Assembly (NCBI RefSeq): GCF_002158995.1 | Contig: NZ_LOHF01000016.1 | Coordinates: 87,658 to 144,618 of the forward strand | Source: Pseudomonas caspiana | Lineage (GTDB): Bacteria > Pseudomonadota > Gammaproteobacteria > Pseudomonadales > Pseudomonadaceae | Direction: 5' to 3' | Length of the DNA stretch: 56,961 nt | Shown: in pieces, positions 43,629 through 52,612 of the stretch | Position numbering within the stretch: position 1 is the first letter of the stretch | Layout: every line of letters begins with the position of its first letter | The notes under the pieces: generated by a model | Database searches by the model: none | Told to the model about the DNA's origin: nothing | Seen by the model: only the letters and a program-made list of their open reading frames with translations | Translations under genes and position numbers: made by a program

Positions 43629-45875
43629 ATGGGGCCCGCTATGGAATGGCTTGGTTTGCACTTGATGTCCGGTCAATCTCACGACGGGATGCTGTTACTG
43701 GACTGTACTCACAACCTGTTTCTCATGGCGCTGTCATTCGGCGTCATTTCAGCCGCATGCCTGGCCACGCTGGATATCGGCGAGCGCATCATCCATTCGG
43801 AAAACCACCTGAGTCGGCAGCGCTGGCAAGTGCTCGGCGCCTTGTGTCTGGCGGGTGGTGCCTGGGCCATGCATTTCATCGGCATGCTCGCCTTTGAAAC
43901 GCCGATAAAGGCCAGTTACGACCTCCCCACGACCATTGCCTCTTTGTTTATCGCAGCGATTGCCGGCGCGTTCGCGATCAAAGCCATTAGCCAGGAAGTG
44001 CTAGGGCCAGGCCAATGGCTGCTTAGCGCTATCGGCATTGGTCTTGGCGTGGTCATCATGCATTACGTCGGCATGTCGGCATTGCGCTCGCCTGCCATCC
44101 AGTATTACCAGCCCGGCCCCTTTGGCCTGTCGATTCTGATGGCCATTCTGTGTGGCGCAGTGTTCTTGCTCATGCCCGGGTATCTGCGTCAGGGCAGCGG
44201 CATGTTCCACCAGATGCTCAAGTACGGTGCGAGCATGCTGCTCGGCGCAGGTTTGCTGGGTACCCACATGATCGGCATGTGGTCGCTTAACCTGGTCCTG
44301 CCGGAAGGTGCCCCTCTGCAATCGGCGCCCCCGGAAAACGCCATGCAGCTGGGTCTGACCATCGCAATCATCGCCCTGTTGATCATCGCGGGCAGCCTCA
44401 GCGCTTCGATGGCAGACAAAAAGCTGCAAAGCAAGGAACACGACCTGCGTCGCGTGAATGCACTGCTCAGTCAGCTAGACCAGGCGCGGATGTCTTTGCA
44501 GCAGGTTGCGCATTACGATCCGCTGACCAACCTGATCAACCGTCGCGGCTTCAATCAGACCTTTACGGAGAAGCTGAGCGAACATAGCGCCAACGGTGGC
44601 ATGCTGGCAGTGATGTTTCTCGACATTGATCACTTCAAGCGCATCAATGACAGCCTTGGCCATGACGCTGGCGACGATCTGCTCAAGGCCATTGCAGACC
44701 GCATTCGCAGTGCGACACGTGGCGACGACGTGGTATCTCGCTTCGGCGGTGATGAGTTCTGTGTGCTCATCAGCCTGCATAACTATGAAGAGGCCGAGCA
44801 GTTAGCCAGTCGCATCATGCTGAAAATGAAGGAGCCCATCGCGCTGGCCGGACGGCATATGGTCATGACCACCAGTATTGGCATCAGTATTTTTCCTCAG
44901 GACGGCCAGACCTGCGACGAGCTGCTCAAGCACGCTGACCTCGCGCTTTATCAATCCAAAGGCAATGGTCGCAACCGACTGCACTTTTTCAGCCCAAACC
45001 TCAAGACCAAGGCCAGCCTGGAGCTGCAACTGGAAGAAGAGCTGCGCAACGCGCTGCTGGAAGAAAACGGTCTGCAGGTCTTCTACCAACCGATCGTCGA
45101 CCTCAGTACCGGCCGTGTGGCGAAGCTCGAAGCGCTGGTGCGCTGGCAACATCCACAACATGGCCTGCTGACCCCGGAACGTTTCATTGAAATCGCCGAG
45201 ACCAACGGCTTGATTGCAGATCTCGATAATTGGGTATTACGCCGTGCGTGTCTCGACCTGAGCCGCCTGTCCGGTGATGGTCTTGACGATCTGATCATTG
45301 CCGTCAATTGCTCGGCGCTGAACCTGACCCGGGATGATCTGATCGATGATATCCAGCGCACCCTGAGGCAAACCAACGTTCCAGCACGACGCCTGGAGCT
45401 GGAAGTCACCGAAAATGCGCTGATGGGCAACATCAGCAACACCATTGGTCTGCTCAAGCAAATACGCTGCCTGGGTGTCTCCCTTTCCATCGATGATTTC
45501 GGCACCGGCTATTCATCCCTGGCGTATCTAAAACGCCTGCCGCTGGACACAGTGAAGATCGACCGCTCGTTCATTGCCGATATCCCCGGCTCTTCTCAGG
45601 ACATGGAGATCGTTCAGGCAATCATCGTGATGGCTCATACGTTGCGGCTAAAGGTCGTGACCGAAGGCGTCGAGACCTCGCAGCAGAAGGAGTTTCTCAC
45701 GCGCTATGGCTGCGATTACATTCAGGGTTATCTGGTCAGCAGGCCACAGCCTCTGGAGCAACTGGTACCGCTGGTGCAAAAACTCAACCAGCGTAAAGCA
45801 GTCACTTCGGCATCCGCGAAGCCTCTTCAGCACGGCTCCTTACCGGAAAAATGGAGTCATGGACCCGCACGCTAG
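43629..45875 (+). CDS. nbdA: MHYT-GGDEF-EAL membrane c-di-GMP protein (NbdA-like)
   Basis: The 748-residue protein has seven-helix MHYT domain motifs at 81-85 (MHFIG), 144-148 (MHYVG) and 212-216 (THMIG), predicted to sense a gas such as NO, O2 or CO. A GGDEF domain follows with the I-site RGDD at 364-367 and intact GGDEF at 373-377, then an EAL domain with EAL at 501-503, DDFGTG at 622-627, Lys643 and TEGVET. Gene position after rapA matches PA3311 (NbdA), whose GGDEF is degenerate; here both halves look active. The start may also be 43641 (744 residues). Confidence 0.87.
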   Translation: MGPAMEWLGLHLMSGQSHDGMLLLDCTHNLFLMALSFGVISAACLATLDIGERIIHSENHLSRQRWQVLGALCLAGGAWAMHFIGMLAFETPIKASYDLPTTIASLFIAAIAGAFAIKAISQEVLGPGQWLLSAIGIGLGVVIMHYVGMSALRSPAIQYYQPGPFGLSILMAILCGAVFLLMPGYLRQGSGMFHQMLKYGASMLLGAGLLGTHMIGMWSLNLVLPEGAPLQSAPPENAMQLGLTIAIIALLIIAGSLSASMADKKLQSKEHDLRRVNALLSQLDQARMSLQQVAHYDPLTNLINRRGFNQTFTEKLSEHSANGGMLAVMFLDIDHFKRINDSLGHDAGDDLLKAIADRIRSATRGDDVVSRFGGDEFCVLISLHNYEEAEQLASRIMLKMKEPIALAGRHMVMTTSIGISIFPQDGQTCDELLKHADLALYQSKGNGRNRLHFFSPNLKTKASLELQLEEELRNALLEENGLQVFYQPIVDLSTGRVAKLEALVRWQHPQHGLLTPERFIEIAETNGLIADLDNWVLRRACLDLSRLSGDGLDDLIIAVNCSALNLTRDDLIDDIQRTLRQTNVPARRLELEVTENALMGNISNTIGLLKQIRCLGVSLSIDDFGTGYSSLAYLKRLPLDTVKIDRSFIADIPGSSQDMEIVQAIIVMAHTLRLKVVTEGVETSQQKEFLTRYGCDYIQGYLVSRPQPLEQLVPLVQKLNQRKAVTSASAKPLQHGSLPEKWSHGPAR

Positions 45876-46006
45876 GTCAGTGATCCTCCGCAGCACGACA
45901 ACAAAATCGAGCCCCGGTTCAACCCGTGATAGCTAAACGATTAAAGTTTACCGTTTATCCGCCGATCCATTTTCTGGACCAGACAGAAAGTGCCCCGGCT
46001 CACGTG

Positions 46007-46022
46007 TAGGGGTTTTCCCCTA
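46007..46022. promoter_or_regulatory. 16-base palindrome upstream of the tubulin-like gene
   Basis: TAGGGG and CCCCTA are separated by TTTT. It lies about 50 bases ahead of the start point of a promoter candidate (TTGGGA 46029-46034, 17 bases, CGTAAT 46052-46057), an activator or repressor position. The regulator is unknown. Confidence 0.45.
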
Positions 46023-46123
46023 TCGCCCTTGGGAAAAGTGCACTGTAAAGTCGTAATTTCTCTTTCCGTGATGGCGCGATGAGACTCACTCCATCGCTGC
46101 CTCCCCCAGGCAAATGGCGCACG

Positions 46124-48316
46124 ATGACCAATAAAAATGATGCTGCTGGCGTGATATCCGGACCGTTGAACGCAGCCGCTGCAGAGAAGGCCGCAGGCCT
46201 CCCCGGCACCTACTATCAGCCCAAGCCAATCCCCGCTCAGCAGTACATGTATTTCACCGAAACCGACACTGATCGCATCCTGGACAACCTTGACGGTCTG
46301 CGCGATACAGTCTTTCCGCAATCCATTCATATCGAAGACAACGTCCTGCGCAGTGAACAGCAGTTCCCGTCGGTATGCCTGATCGGTCTGGGTCGCTGCG
46401 GTTCGAACATTGCGCTGGACGTCGCTGAACTGGTCTATAACGCGCGCAAGTTCTATCTAAACCAGTTCGAGAACGAAGATCGCCTGAGCGAAGACAAACG
46501 CTACAGCCCTGGTCGCTGGATCCGTAACAACCTGCGGCTGGTGCAGAACAAAGCGAGCAAGCCTGTCTTTCTGGTTGAGCCATTGGTCATGCTCGGCGAC
46601 CTGGACAAGGACATCGCAGGTCGTATCCGCTTCTCGCGCAAAGGCGAGAAAAGCGGGTTCATCAACGACTACAGCAAAATGAAAATCATGGACCTCTCTG
46701 AAGTTCATGCCGGTGGTGCGGGTAATGCCCCGATCCTTGGTCAATACCTGGCCAAGATCATCCTGAACAAGGACACCAACCACTTCTCCAGCGCTGACTG
46801 GAAGCTGATCCACTCGTACCTGATCGATTCGTGCGGCATCAAAGCCAACCAGTCGCGTCTGTACTTCTACATTTTCAGTGCGGGCGGCGGCACCGGTTCG
46901 GGCATGGCTTCGGAGTTCGGTCTGGCGCAGCAATTCTCGTACATGAACAAGACCTTCGACACCAAGCCTACTGACGAAAACGACAGCAAGCGTGGCCGGT
47001 CCTTCGTGTTCGAACCGATCTTCACCAGCGGCATCTGCGTGCTGCCGAACATTTCCGATCACCGCAGCGAAATGTCCGAAGCCCTGCACATCAACGCCGG
47101 TCGCTTGTTGTGCAAGTACCTGTCGGAAGAGTGGGACTTCTCGTACAACTTCGAGAACGAAGACAGTAGCGAAGCCAGCGTCATGGGCCGCATTCGCCCA
47201 TGGAACGCCATGATGCTGATCTCCAACGACATCATGCGTTATGCCGAAGCAAGCGACGACGGCAACATCGACAACATCGACGTGAACGCCATGGAGCGTC
47301 ACGCCAACCAGTACATCTCGCAGCAGATCTTCAACATTCTCACCGCTCAGGCGGTAACGACTGACTACGATCAGAACTACTTCCGACGCGCAGGCATCGA
47401 TATCGGCGAGACGATTCGTCTGGATGCCAACGACTTGTTCATGAGTCTGGCCGGCCCGGTAGCGATTGCATACGCCGAATCCGTGGTTCCGGAAAGTCCG
47501 GTTCCCGGCTCAGACAAATTCAAGGTGTTCGAGAAAGAACCGGCACGCCTGAACATTGACGATTTGTTCTTCCGTTCGATTGACCTGCCGCACTTCAACA
47601 AAGTGACCCAGGCCATTGAAGGCATCAGTCTGTTGCCGATCGAGTCCAAGCGCTATCGCGCAGCACTGGACCAGTACAAGACCTCCGGCTACGACGCGGC
47701 GGCGTTGCATGACCTGCACTTCTTCAAGAACTGCTCGTCGGTGGTGTCCATCGTCTCGTTGCCCAAGGACTACAAGCTGTCCTACATGGACCTGAACCGC
47801 CTCAAGACGCACCTGAACAGCCTGTTCCCCAATACGACACTCAAGCGCTATGCATTGGTGATCGGCGCGTCGGCCAACCTGTCGCTGACCACCCTGATCG
47901 CGAAAAGCCCGTGCCTGTCGGACGACTTCCTGACCTTGATCGTGGCGTTCATCAAACGCTGCTTCGCGAAAAACCAGTACCGTTTCGACGACACACTGGA
48001 CAACGCGATTCTGGACTTCATCATCAGCGATGAGTTCGACGAAGACCGTATTGATGAATTGCTGAATGAATACGAAAACCCGGCCAAGATCCTCGATACC
48101 AACTGGTATGCGATCAAACCGATGTATGAGAAGAAGTACCGCGAGTTGATCGAAGACAAATCCAAGTTTGTCTCTATCAATGACATTCGTATTTCCCGCG
48201 AGAGCGTGAAAAAGGCCGTCAAATACCTGCGCGAAATCTATCGTCATCGCATCGGCAAAACCCGGGTCATTTCACTGAACCAGCATACGGGCAAGACGGA
48301 TTACAGCATTAAGTAA
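46124..48316 (+). CDS. Tubulin/FtsZ-superfamily GTPase-like protein, 730 residues
   Basis: A large chromosomal tubulin-like protein. The FtsZ nucleotide loops appear in order: T1-like LIGLGRCGSN (86-95), T3-like GGAGNAPILG (197-206, compare FtsZ GAGGNPEVG), T4 signature SAGGGTGSG (252-260), base-contact segment MLISNDIM (364-371, compare FtsZ IPND) and a helix (388-410) then the T7-like IRLDANDL (431-438) with two Asp residues. An earlier NIDNIDV (381-387) is an alternative T7. The C-terminal 290 residues have no counterpart in FtsZ. It may polymerise with GTP. It lacks a phage or plasmid neighbour. The ATG at 46124 has a weak ribosome site; one at 46079 is possible. Confidence 0.78.
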   Translation: MTNKNDAAGVISGPLNAAAAEKAAGLPGTYYQPKPIPAQQYMYFTETDTDRILDNLDGLRDTVFPQSIHIEDNVLRSEQQFPSVCLIGLGRCGSNIALDVAELVYNARKFYLNQFENEDRLSEDKRYSPGRWIRNNLRLVQNKASKPVFLVEPLVMLGDLDKDIAGRIRFSRKGEKSGFINDYSKMKIMDLSEVHAGGAGNAPILGQYLAKIILNKDTNHFSSADWKLIHSYLIDSCGIKANQSRLYFYIFSAGGGTGSGMASEFGLAQQFSYMNKTFDTKPTDENDSKRGRSFVFEPIFTSGICVLPNISDHRSEMSEALHINAGRLLCKYLSEEWDFSYNFENEDSSEASVMGRIRPWNAMMLISNDIMRYAEASDDGNIDNIDVNAMERHANQYISQQIFNILTAQAVTTDYDQNYFRRAGIDIGETIRLDANDLFMSLAGPVAIAYAESVVPESPVPGSDKFKVFEKEPARLNIDDLFFRSIDLPHFNKVTQAIEGISLLPIESKRYRAALDQYKTSGYDAAALHDLHFFKNCSSVVSIVSLPKDYKLSYMDLNRLKTHLNSLFPNTTLKRYALVIGASANLSLTTLIAKSPCLSDDFLTLIVAFIKRCFAKNQYRFDDTLDNAILDFIISDEFDEDRIDELLNEYENPAKILDTNWYAIKPMYEKKYRELIEDKSKFVSINDIRISRESVKKAVKYLREIYRHRIGKTRVISLNQHTGKTDYSIK

Positions 48317-48337
48317 TACGCAGTGACTTTTAGGCGA

Positions 48338-48362
48338 GCACCGGTCCCTCTGGGAGCGGTGC
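48338..48362 (+). terminator. Hairpin after the tubulin-like gene
   Basis: GCACCG and CGGTGC pair around an inner CCC/GGG stem, 21 bases after the stop. No T-run follows, so the role as terminator is uncertain. Confidence 0.35.
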
Positions 48363-48453
48363 GACCCTGTGAGAGATTTCGCTACCCCAGCACCCGCTCG
48401 GTTACCAGACTTCCCACCTAAAGCCCACGTCACGCACTAAAAAAGATCACTAA

Positions 48454-48759
48454 CTAAGCTGGCGCCCTGTCCTGGATCAACACCCAAGGTGCCACTACGA
48501 CTGCCCAAAGCACCGGATCGCGCTCCACAAGCTCTAGCGCCTTGGCTTCAGCAACCTTGCCGACCTCCCCATTGGCAAGCCATGCGCTGACTTTATCGGC
48601 CTCGTTTTGAGCAACAGCCTGGGCGACTTCGATTAAATCCAGAGAGGGTTCGACCCACAACAGGGCACCCTTGGCGAAGAACGGCTGTAGCTCCGTCCAG
48701 GTAATAGATGCCGTCTCGCCGAGCAATTTGGCATAGAGGGTGCTTGGTTCTTCACTCAT
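48454..48759 (-). CDS. DUF2288-family protein
   Basis: The 101-residue cytoplasmic protein begins MSEEPSTLYAKLLGETASIT and contains TWTELQPFFAKGALLWVEPS and VAQAVAQNEADKVSAWLANG, typical of DUF2288 (COG5626). The end (DPVLWAVVVAPWVLIQDRAP) is hydrophobic and also conserved. The family has no known function. The start at 48759 gives the normal length. It converges with the tubulin-like gene and is probably independent of it. Confidence 0.82.
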   Translation of the reverse strand: MSEEPSTLYAKLLGETASITWTELQPFFAKGALLWVEPSLDLIEVAQAVAQNEADKVSAWLANGEVGKVAEAKALELVERDPVLWAVVVAPWVLIQDRAPA

Positions 48760-49085
48760 GGGTTTCACCGAAAAGAAAATCGACGCGAATAATAGCGCCG
48801 AGTCCGCTCAAGACAAACCCAGAAACAAGTAATTGATTGCAGGGAAGATGAGTAAATCCAGGGGTTTAGAGGTCGATTCGACAGGTCGAACCGCATGATT
48901 ATGTATCTTTCTTTCAATTAAGCGACATCGATCGTTTTTGTCCCCTGTGGCTAGCTATTCAAGCTAATGACCGGCGCTCTAAACTGTTCCGGTACAGTTT
49001 GCCGGGGGCATGATCGGTGTTTAAAATCCGGTCCCGCTGCCTAGGCATCAGGATTATAAAAATTAAAACACAAGAGTGGAGCATC
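48760..49085. other. Intergenic region upstream of braC
   Basis: This 326-base gap lies between divergent genes and holds the braC promoter region. The notable element is the dyad at 48981-49000; otherwise no open frame with a ribosome site or clear hairpin is seen. Confidence 0.6.
48981..49000. promoter_or_regulatory. 20-base dyad operator candidate upstream of braC
   Basis: AAACTGTTCCGGTACAGTTT is symmetrical except for one base pair (positions 8 and 13). It lies 86 bases before the braC start codon. The size fits a homodimeric regulator such as a GntR/MocR-type protein, but the owner is unknown. Confidence 0.5.
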
Positions 49086-50213
49086 ATGACTAAGGGTACC
49101 AAGAAGCTTTCCAAGCTGTTTGCCGCATTGGTTATGGCGGGGGTTGCCAGCCATTCGTTCGCAGCAGACACCATCAAGATCGGCATCGCAGGTCCAAAGA
49201 CCGGCGCAGTTGCCCAGTACGGTGACATGCAGTTCAGCGGCGCAAAAATGGCCATTGAGCAGATCAATGCCAAAGGCGGCGTCGATGGCAAGAAACTCGA
49301 AGCCGTTGAATACGATGACGCTTGCGATCCTAAACAAGCGGTCGCGGTAGCCAACAAAGTGGTTAACGACGGCGTCAAGTTCGTGATTGGCCACCTGTGC
49401 TCCAGCTCCACTCAGCCGGCTTCGGACATCTACGAAGACGAAGGCATCATCATGGTGACTCCGGCTGCTACCAGCCCGGAAATCACTGCACGTGGCTACA
49501 AGTTGATCTTCCGCACCATCGGTCTGGACAGCGCTCAGGGCCCGGCAGCTGGCGAGTACATCGCCAAGCAGGTCAAACCTAAAACCGTCGCCGTCATCCA
49601 CGACAAGCAACAGTACGGTGAAGGTATCGCCACTGCAGTCAAGCAGACGCTTGAAAAAGACGGCGTGAAAGTCGCTCTGTTCGAAGGCATCAACGCTGGC
49701 GACAAAGACTTCTCGTCGCTGATTGCCAAAATGAAGCAAGCCAACGTCGATTTCGTTTACTACGGCGGCTACCACCCGGAACTGGGTCTGATCTTGCGTC
49801 AGGCACAGGAAAAAGGCCTGAAAGCTGGCTTCATGGGTCCGGAAGGCGTGGGTAACGCGTCGATCTCGCAAATCGCTCAGGATGCGTCCGAAGGCCTGCT
49901 GGTCACCTTGCCTGCTTCGTTCGACCAGGATCCAGCCAACAAGGCTCTGGTTGAAGCTTTCAAGGCCAAGAAAGAGGATCCAAGCGGCCCGTTCGTGTTC
50001 CCGGCATACGCAGCTGTTCAAGTGATCGCTGATGGCATCACCGCTGCAAAAAGCGAAGACACTAACAAAGTAGCAGCAGCTATCCACGCCGGCACCTTCA
50101 AGACGCCAACCGGCGAGCTGTCGTTCGACGCCAAAGGTGACCTGAAAGACTTCAAATTCGTGGTCTACACCTGGCACAAAGACGGCACCAAGACTGAAGC
50201 GCCTGTGAAGTAA
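49086..50213 (+). CDS. braC: Branched-chain amino acid-binding protein BraC
   Basis: The 375-residue periplasmic binding protein has a signal peptide (MTKGTKKLSKLFAALVMAGV, cleaved after SHSFA) and the LivJ/BraC core starting ADTIKIGIAGPKTGAVAQYG. It binds leucine, isoleucine, valine and often alanine or threonine for the BraDEFG importer. It is the first gene of the operon and is followed by a transcription attenuator, giving more binding protein than permease. The start at 49086 is decided by GTGGAG about 6 bases upstream and by the signal peptide. Confidence 0.95.
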   Translation: MTKGTKKLSKLFAALVMAGVASHSFAADTIKIGIAGPKTGAVAQYGDMQFSGAKMAIEQINAKGGVDGKKLEAVEYDDACDPKQAVAVANKVVNDGVKFVIGHLCSSSTQPASDIYEDEGIIMVTPAATSPEITARGYKLIFRTIGLDSAQGPAAGEYIAKQVKPKTVAVIHDKQQYGEGIATAVKQTLEKDGVKVALFEGINAGDKDFSSLIAKMKQANVDFVYYGGYHPELGLILRQAQEKGLKAGFMGPEGVGNASISQIAQDASEGLLVTLPASFDQDPANKALVEAFKAKKEDPSGPFVFPAYAAVQVIADGITAAKSEDTNKVAAAIHAGTFKTPTGELSFDAKGDLKDFKFVVYTWHKDGTKTEAPVK

Positions 50214-50235
50214 GCATTCGCTATAAGTTGAACCC

Positions 50236-50268
50236 AAAGCCCACTGCAACCGCAGTGGGCTTTGTTTT
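50236..50268 (+). terminator. Attenuator between braC and braD
   Basis: A perfect 12-bp stem (AAAGCCCACTGC with GCAGTGGGCTTT) closes an AACC loop and is followed by GTTTT. It can stop most transcription after braC while letting some continue into the permease genes. Confidence 0.85.
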
Positions 50269-50429
50269 ACGAGCGCAGGTGATCCACAAGACTACCTGAC
50301 GCTGAACATCTTGAAACCGTTACCAGTGATTCACTGGGCTTGTATCCAACGTGGACACATACCACGACGTGCAAGCGGCCAAAGACTTCACCAGTGAAAC
50401 ATTGAGCAGGTTTTTAGGAGCACGCTGTA

Positions 50430-51359
50430 ATGCCCGAGATAGACATCTATCACTTCTTCCAACAGCTGGTTAATGGTCTGACCATTGGCAGCACCTATGC
50501 CTTGATCGCCATCGGTTACACGATGGTCTACGGCATTATCGGCATGATCAACTTCGCCCACGGCGAGGTGTACATGATCGGTTCCTACGTCGCGTTCATC
50601 GCCATTGCCGGTTTGACCATGCTGGGGCTGGACAGCCTGCCACTGGTCATCACCGCAGCGTTTGTCGCCAGTATCGTAGTGACCAGCGCCTACGGTTATT
50701 CCATCGAACGCGTGGCTTATCGACCGCTGCGTGGCAGTAACCGTCTGATCCCGCTGATTTCTGCCATCGGTATGTCGATCTTCCTGCAAAACTCGGTTCT
50801 GTTGTCTCAGGACTCCAAAGACAAATCGATCCCCAACCTGATTCCCGGCAACTTCGTGTTTGGCTCGGCCAGCACTCATGAAGTCGTGATTTCCTATATG
50901 CAGGTGCTGATTTTCGTCGTGACACTGATCGCGATGCTCGGCCTGACCTGGTTCATCTCCCGCTCCCGTCTGGGTCGCGCCTGCCGCGCCTGTGCGGAAG
51001 ACATCAAGATGGCCAATCTTTTGGGCATCAACACCAACAACATCATCGCCCTGACCTTCGTCATCGGCGCTGCGCTGGCGGCAGTTGCTGCCGTCTTGCT
51101 GAGCATGCAATACGGCGTGATCAACCCCAACGCAGGTTTCCTGGTCGGCATCAAAGCCTTCACCGCGGCGGTACTGGGCGGTATCGGCAGTATCCCTGGC
51201 GCAATGCTCGGCGGTCTGGTGCTCGGCGTGGCAGAAGCGTTTGGTGCCGATATCTTCGGCGACCAGTACAAGGATGTGGTGGCGTTCGGTCTTCTCGTAT
51301 TGGTGCTGTTGTTCCGGCCGACCGGCCTGCTTGGCCGTCCGGAGGTTGAAAAAGTATGA
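50430..51359 (+). CDS. braD: Branched-chain amino acid permease BraD (LivH-type)
   Basis: The 309-residue inner membrane protein is the LivH-like permease of the high-affinity branched-chain amino acid importer. It has about eight hydrophobic segments, starting LVNGLTIGSTYALIAIGYTM. The conserved signature of ABC permeases lies near SRLGRACRACAEDIKMANLL. It starts with AGGAG about 8 bases upstream, 217 bases after braC, and overlaps braE by 4 bases (ATGA). Confidence 0.94.
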   Translation: MPEIDIYHFFQQLVNGLTIGSTYALIAIGYTMVYGIIGMINFAHGEVYMIGSYVAFIAIAGLTMLGLDSLPLVITAAFVASIVVTSAYGYSIERVAYRPLRGSNRLIPLISAIGMSIFLQNSVLLSQDSKDKSIPNLIPGNFVFGSASTHEVVISYMQVLIFVVTLIAMLGLTWFISRSRLGRACRACAEDIKMANLLGINTNNIIALTFVIGAALAAVAAVLLSMQYGVINPNAGFLVGIKAFTAAVLGGIGSIPGAMLGGLVLGVAEAFGADIFGDQYKDVVAFGLLVLVLLFRPTGLLGRPEVEKV

Positions 51360-52612
51360 TCAGGAATCTCAAATCGGCATTTTTCAGCGCCTTGTTGGTG
51401 CTGGCCGTCGCCTACCCGGTGTTCGGCCTGAAGCTGGAAATCGTCGGCGTCAAACTGGCCGTCATTGGTGCCAGCACGACCACCGTCAGCGTGATCATCG
51501 CTGGCGCCATCGCGATGTTCCTGCGCGTGCTGTTCAATGAACAGATCACCGCCGCCTGGCGCTCCTCACCAAACATGCCACTGGTGCCAGCCAAGGCCAG
51601 CAACTTCCTGAGCCTGCCGTCGACCCAGCGCTGGATCATTCTCGGCCTGGTGCTGGTCGCGCTGGTCTGGCCGTTCTTCGGCTCACGAGGCGCGGTGGAT
51701 ATCGCCACCCTGATCCTGATCTACGTGATGCTCGGCCTGGGCTTGAACATTGTGGTCGGCCTGGCCGGTCTGCTCGATCTGGGTTATGTCGGCTTCTATG
51801 CCGTAGGTGCGTACAGCTACGCCCTGCTCTCCCATTACTTCGGCCTGGGTTTCTGGATCTGTCTGCCAATTGCCGGAATGATGGCGGCGCTGTTCGGCTT
51901 CCTGCTGGGCTTCCCGGTACTGCGTCTGCGCGGCGACTATCTGGCCATCGTGACCTTGGGCTTCGGCGAAATCATTCGCTTGCTGCTGCGCAACATGACC
52001 GACCTCACCGGCGGCCCGAACGGCATCAGCAACATCGAGAAACCGACCCTGTTCGGCCTGTCCTTCGAGCGTAAAGCGGCTGAAGGCATGCAGACCTTCC
52101 ACGAATATTTCGGGCTGCCATACAACTCGATCAACAAGGTGATCTTCCTGTATCTGGTTGCACTGCTGCTGGCCCTGGCTGCGCTGTTCGTGATCAACCG
52201 TCTGCTGCGGATGCCAATTGGCCGCGCCTGGGAAGCATTGCGTGAAGACGAAATCGCCTGCCGTGCGCTGGGTCTGAACCCGACCATCATCAAGCTGTCG
52301 GCCTTTACACTGGGTGCTGCATTCGCTGGCTTCGCAGGCAGCTTCTTCGCCGCTCGCCAAGGGCTGATCACGCCGGAGTCGTTCACCTTCATCGAGTCGG
52401 CAATCATTCTCGCTATCGTCGTATTGGGTGGCATGGGCTCGCAACTGGGCGTCATCCTTGCAGCCATCGTCATGATCCTGCTGCCTGAACTGATGCGTGA
52501 ATTCAGCGAATACCGCATGTTGATGTTCGGCGCCATGATGGTGCTGATGATGATCTGGCGCCCTCAAGGTCTGCTGCCCATGCAACGTCCACACATGGAG
52601 CTGCGCAAATGA
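51356..52612 (+). CDS. braE: Branched-chain amino acid permease BraE (LivM-type)
   Basis: The 418-residue membrane protein pairs with BraD. Hydrophobic segments span most of the sequence, with a longer N-terminal part typical of LivM and a central loop between helices around RSSPNMPLVPAKASNFLSLP. The ABC-permease loop is RMPIGRAWEALREDEIACRA. It overlaps braD and braF by 4 bases each, so all permease and ATPase genes are translationally coupled. Confidence 0.94.
   Translation: MIRNLKSAFFSALLVLAVAYPVFGLKLEIVGVKLAVIGASTTTVSVIIAGAIAMFLRVLFNEQITAAWRSSPNMPLVPAKASNFLSLPSTQRWIILGLVLVALVWPFFGSRGAVDIATLILIYVMLGLGLNIVVGLAGLLDLGYVGFYAVGAYSYALLSHYFGLGFWICLPIAGMMAALFGFLLGFPVLRLRGDYLAIVTLGFGEIIRLLLRNMTDLTGGPNGISNIEKPTLFGLSFERKAAEGMQTFHEYFGLPYNSINKVIFLYLVALLLALAALFVINRLLRMPIGRAWEALREDEIACRALGLNPTIIKLSAFTLGAAFAGFAGSFFAARQGLITPESFTFIESAIILAIVVLGGMGSQLGVILAAIVMILLPELMREFSEYRMLMFGAMMVLMMIWRPQGLLPMQRPHMELRK

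Noticed and set aside
46124..48316. Tubulin-like gene as part of a plasmid or phage partition system
   Set aside because: No tubR-like HTH gene, centromere repeats or phage structural genes lie near it.
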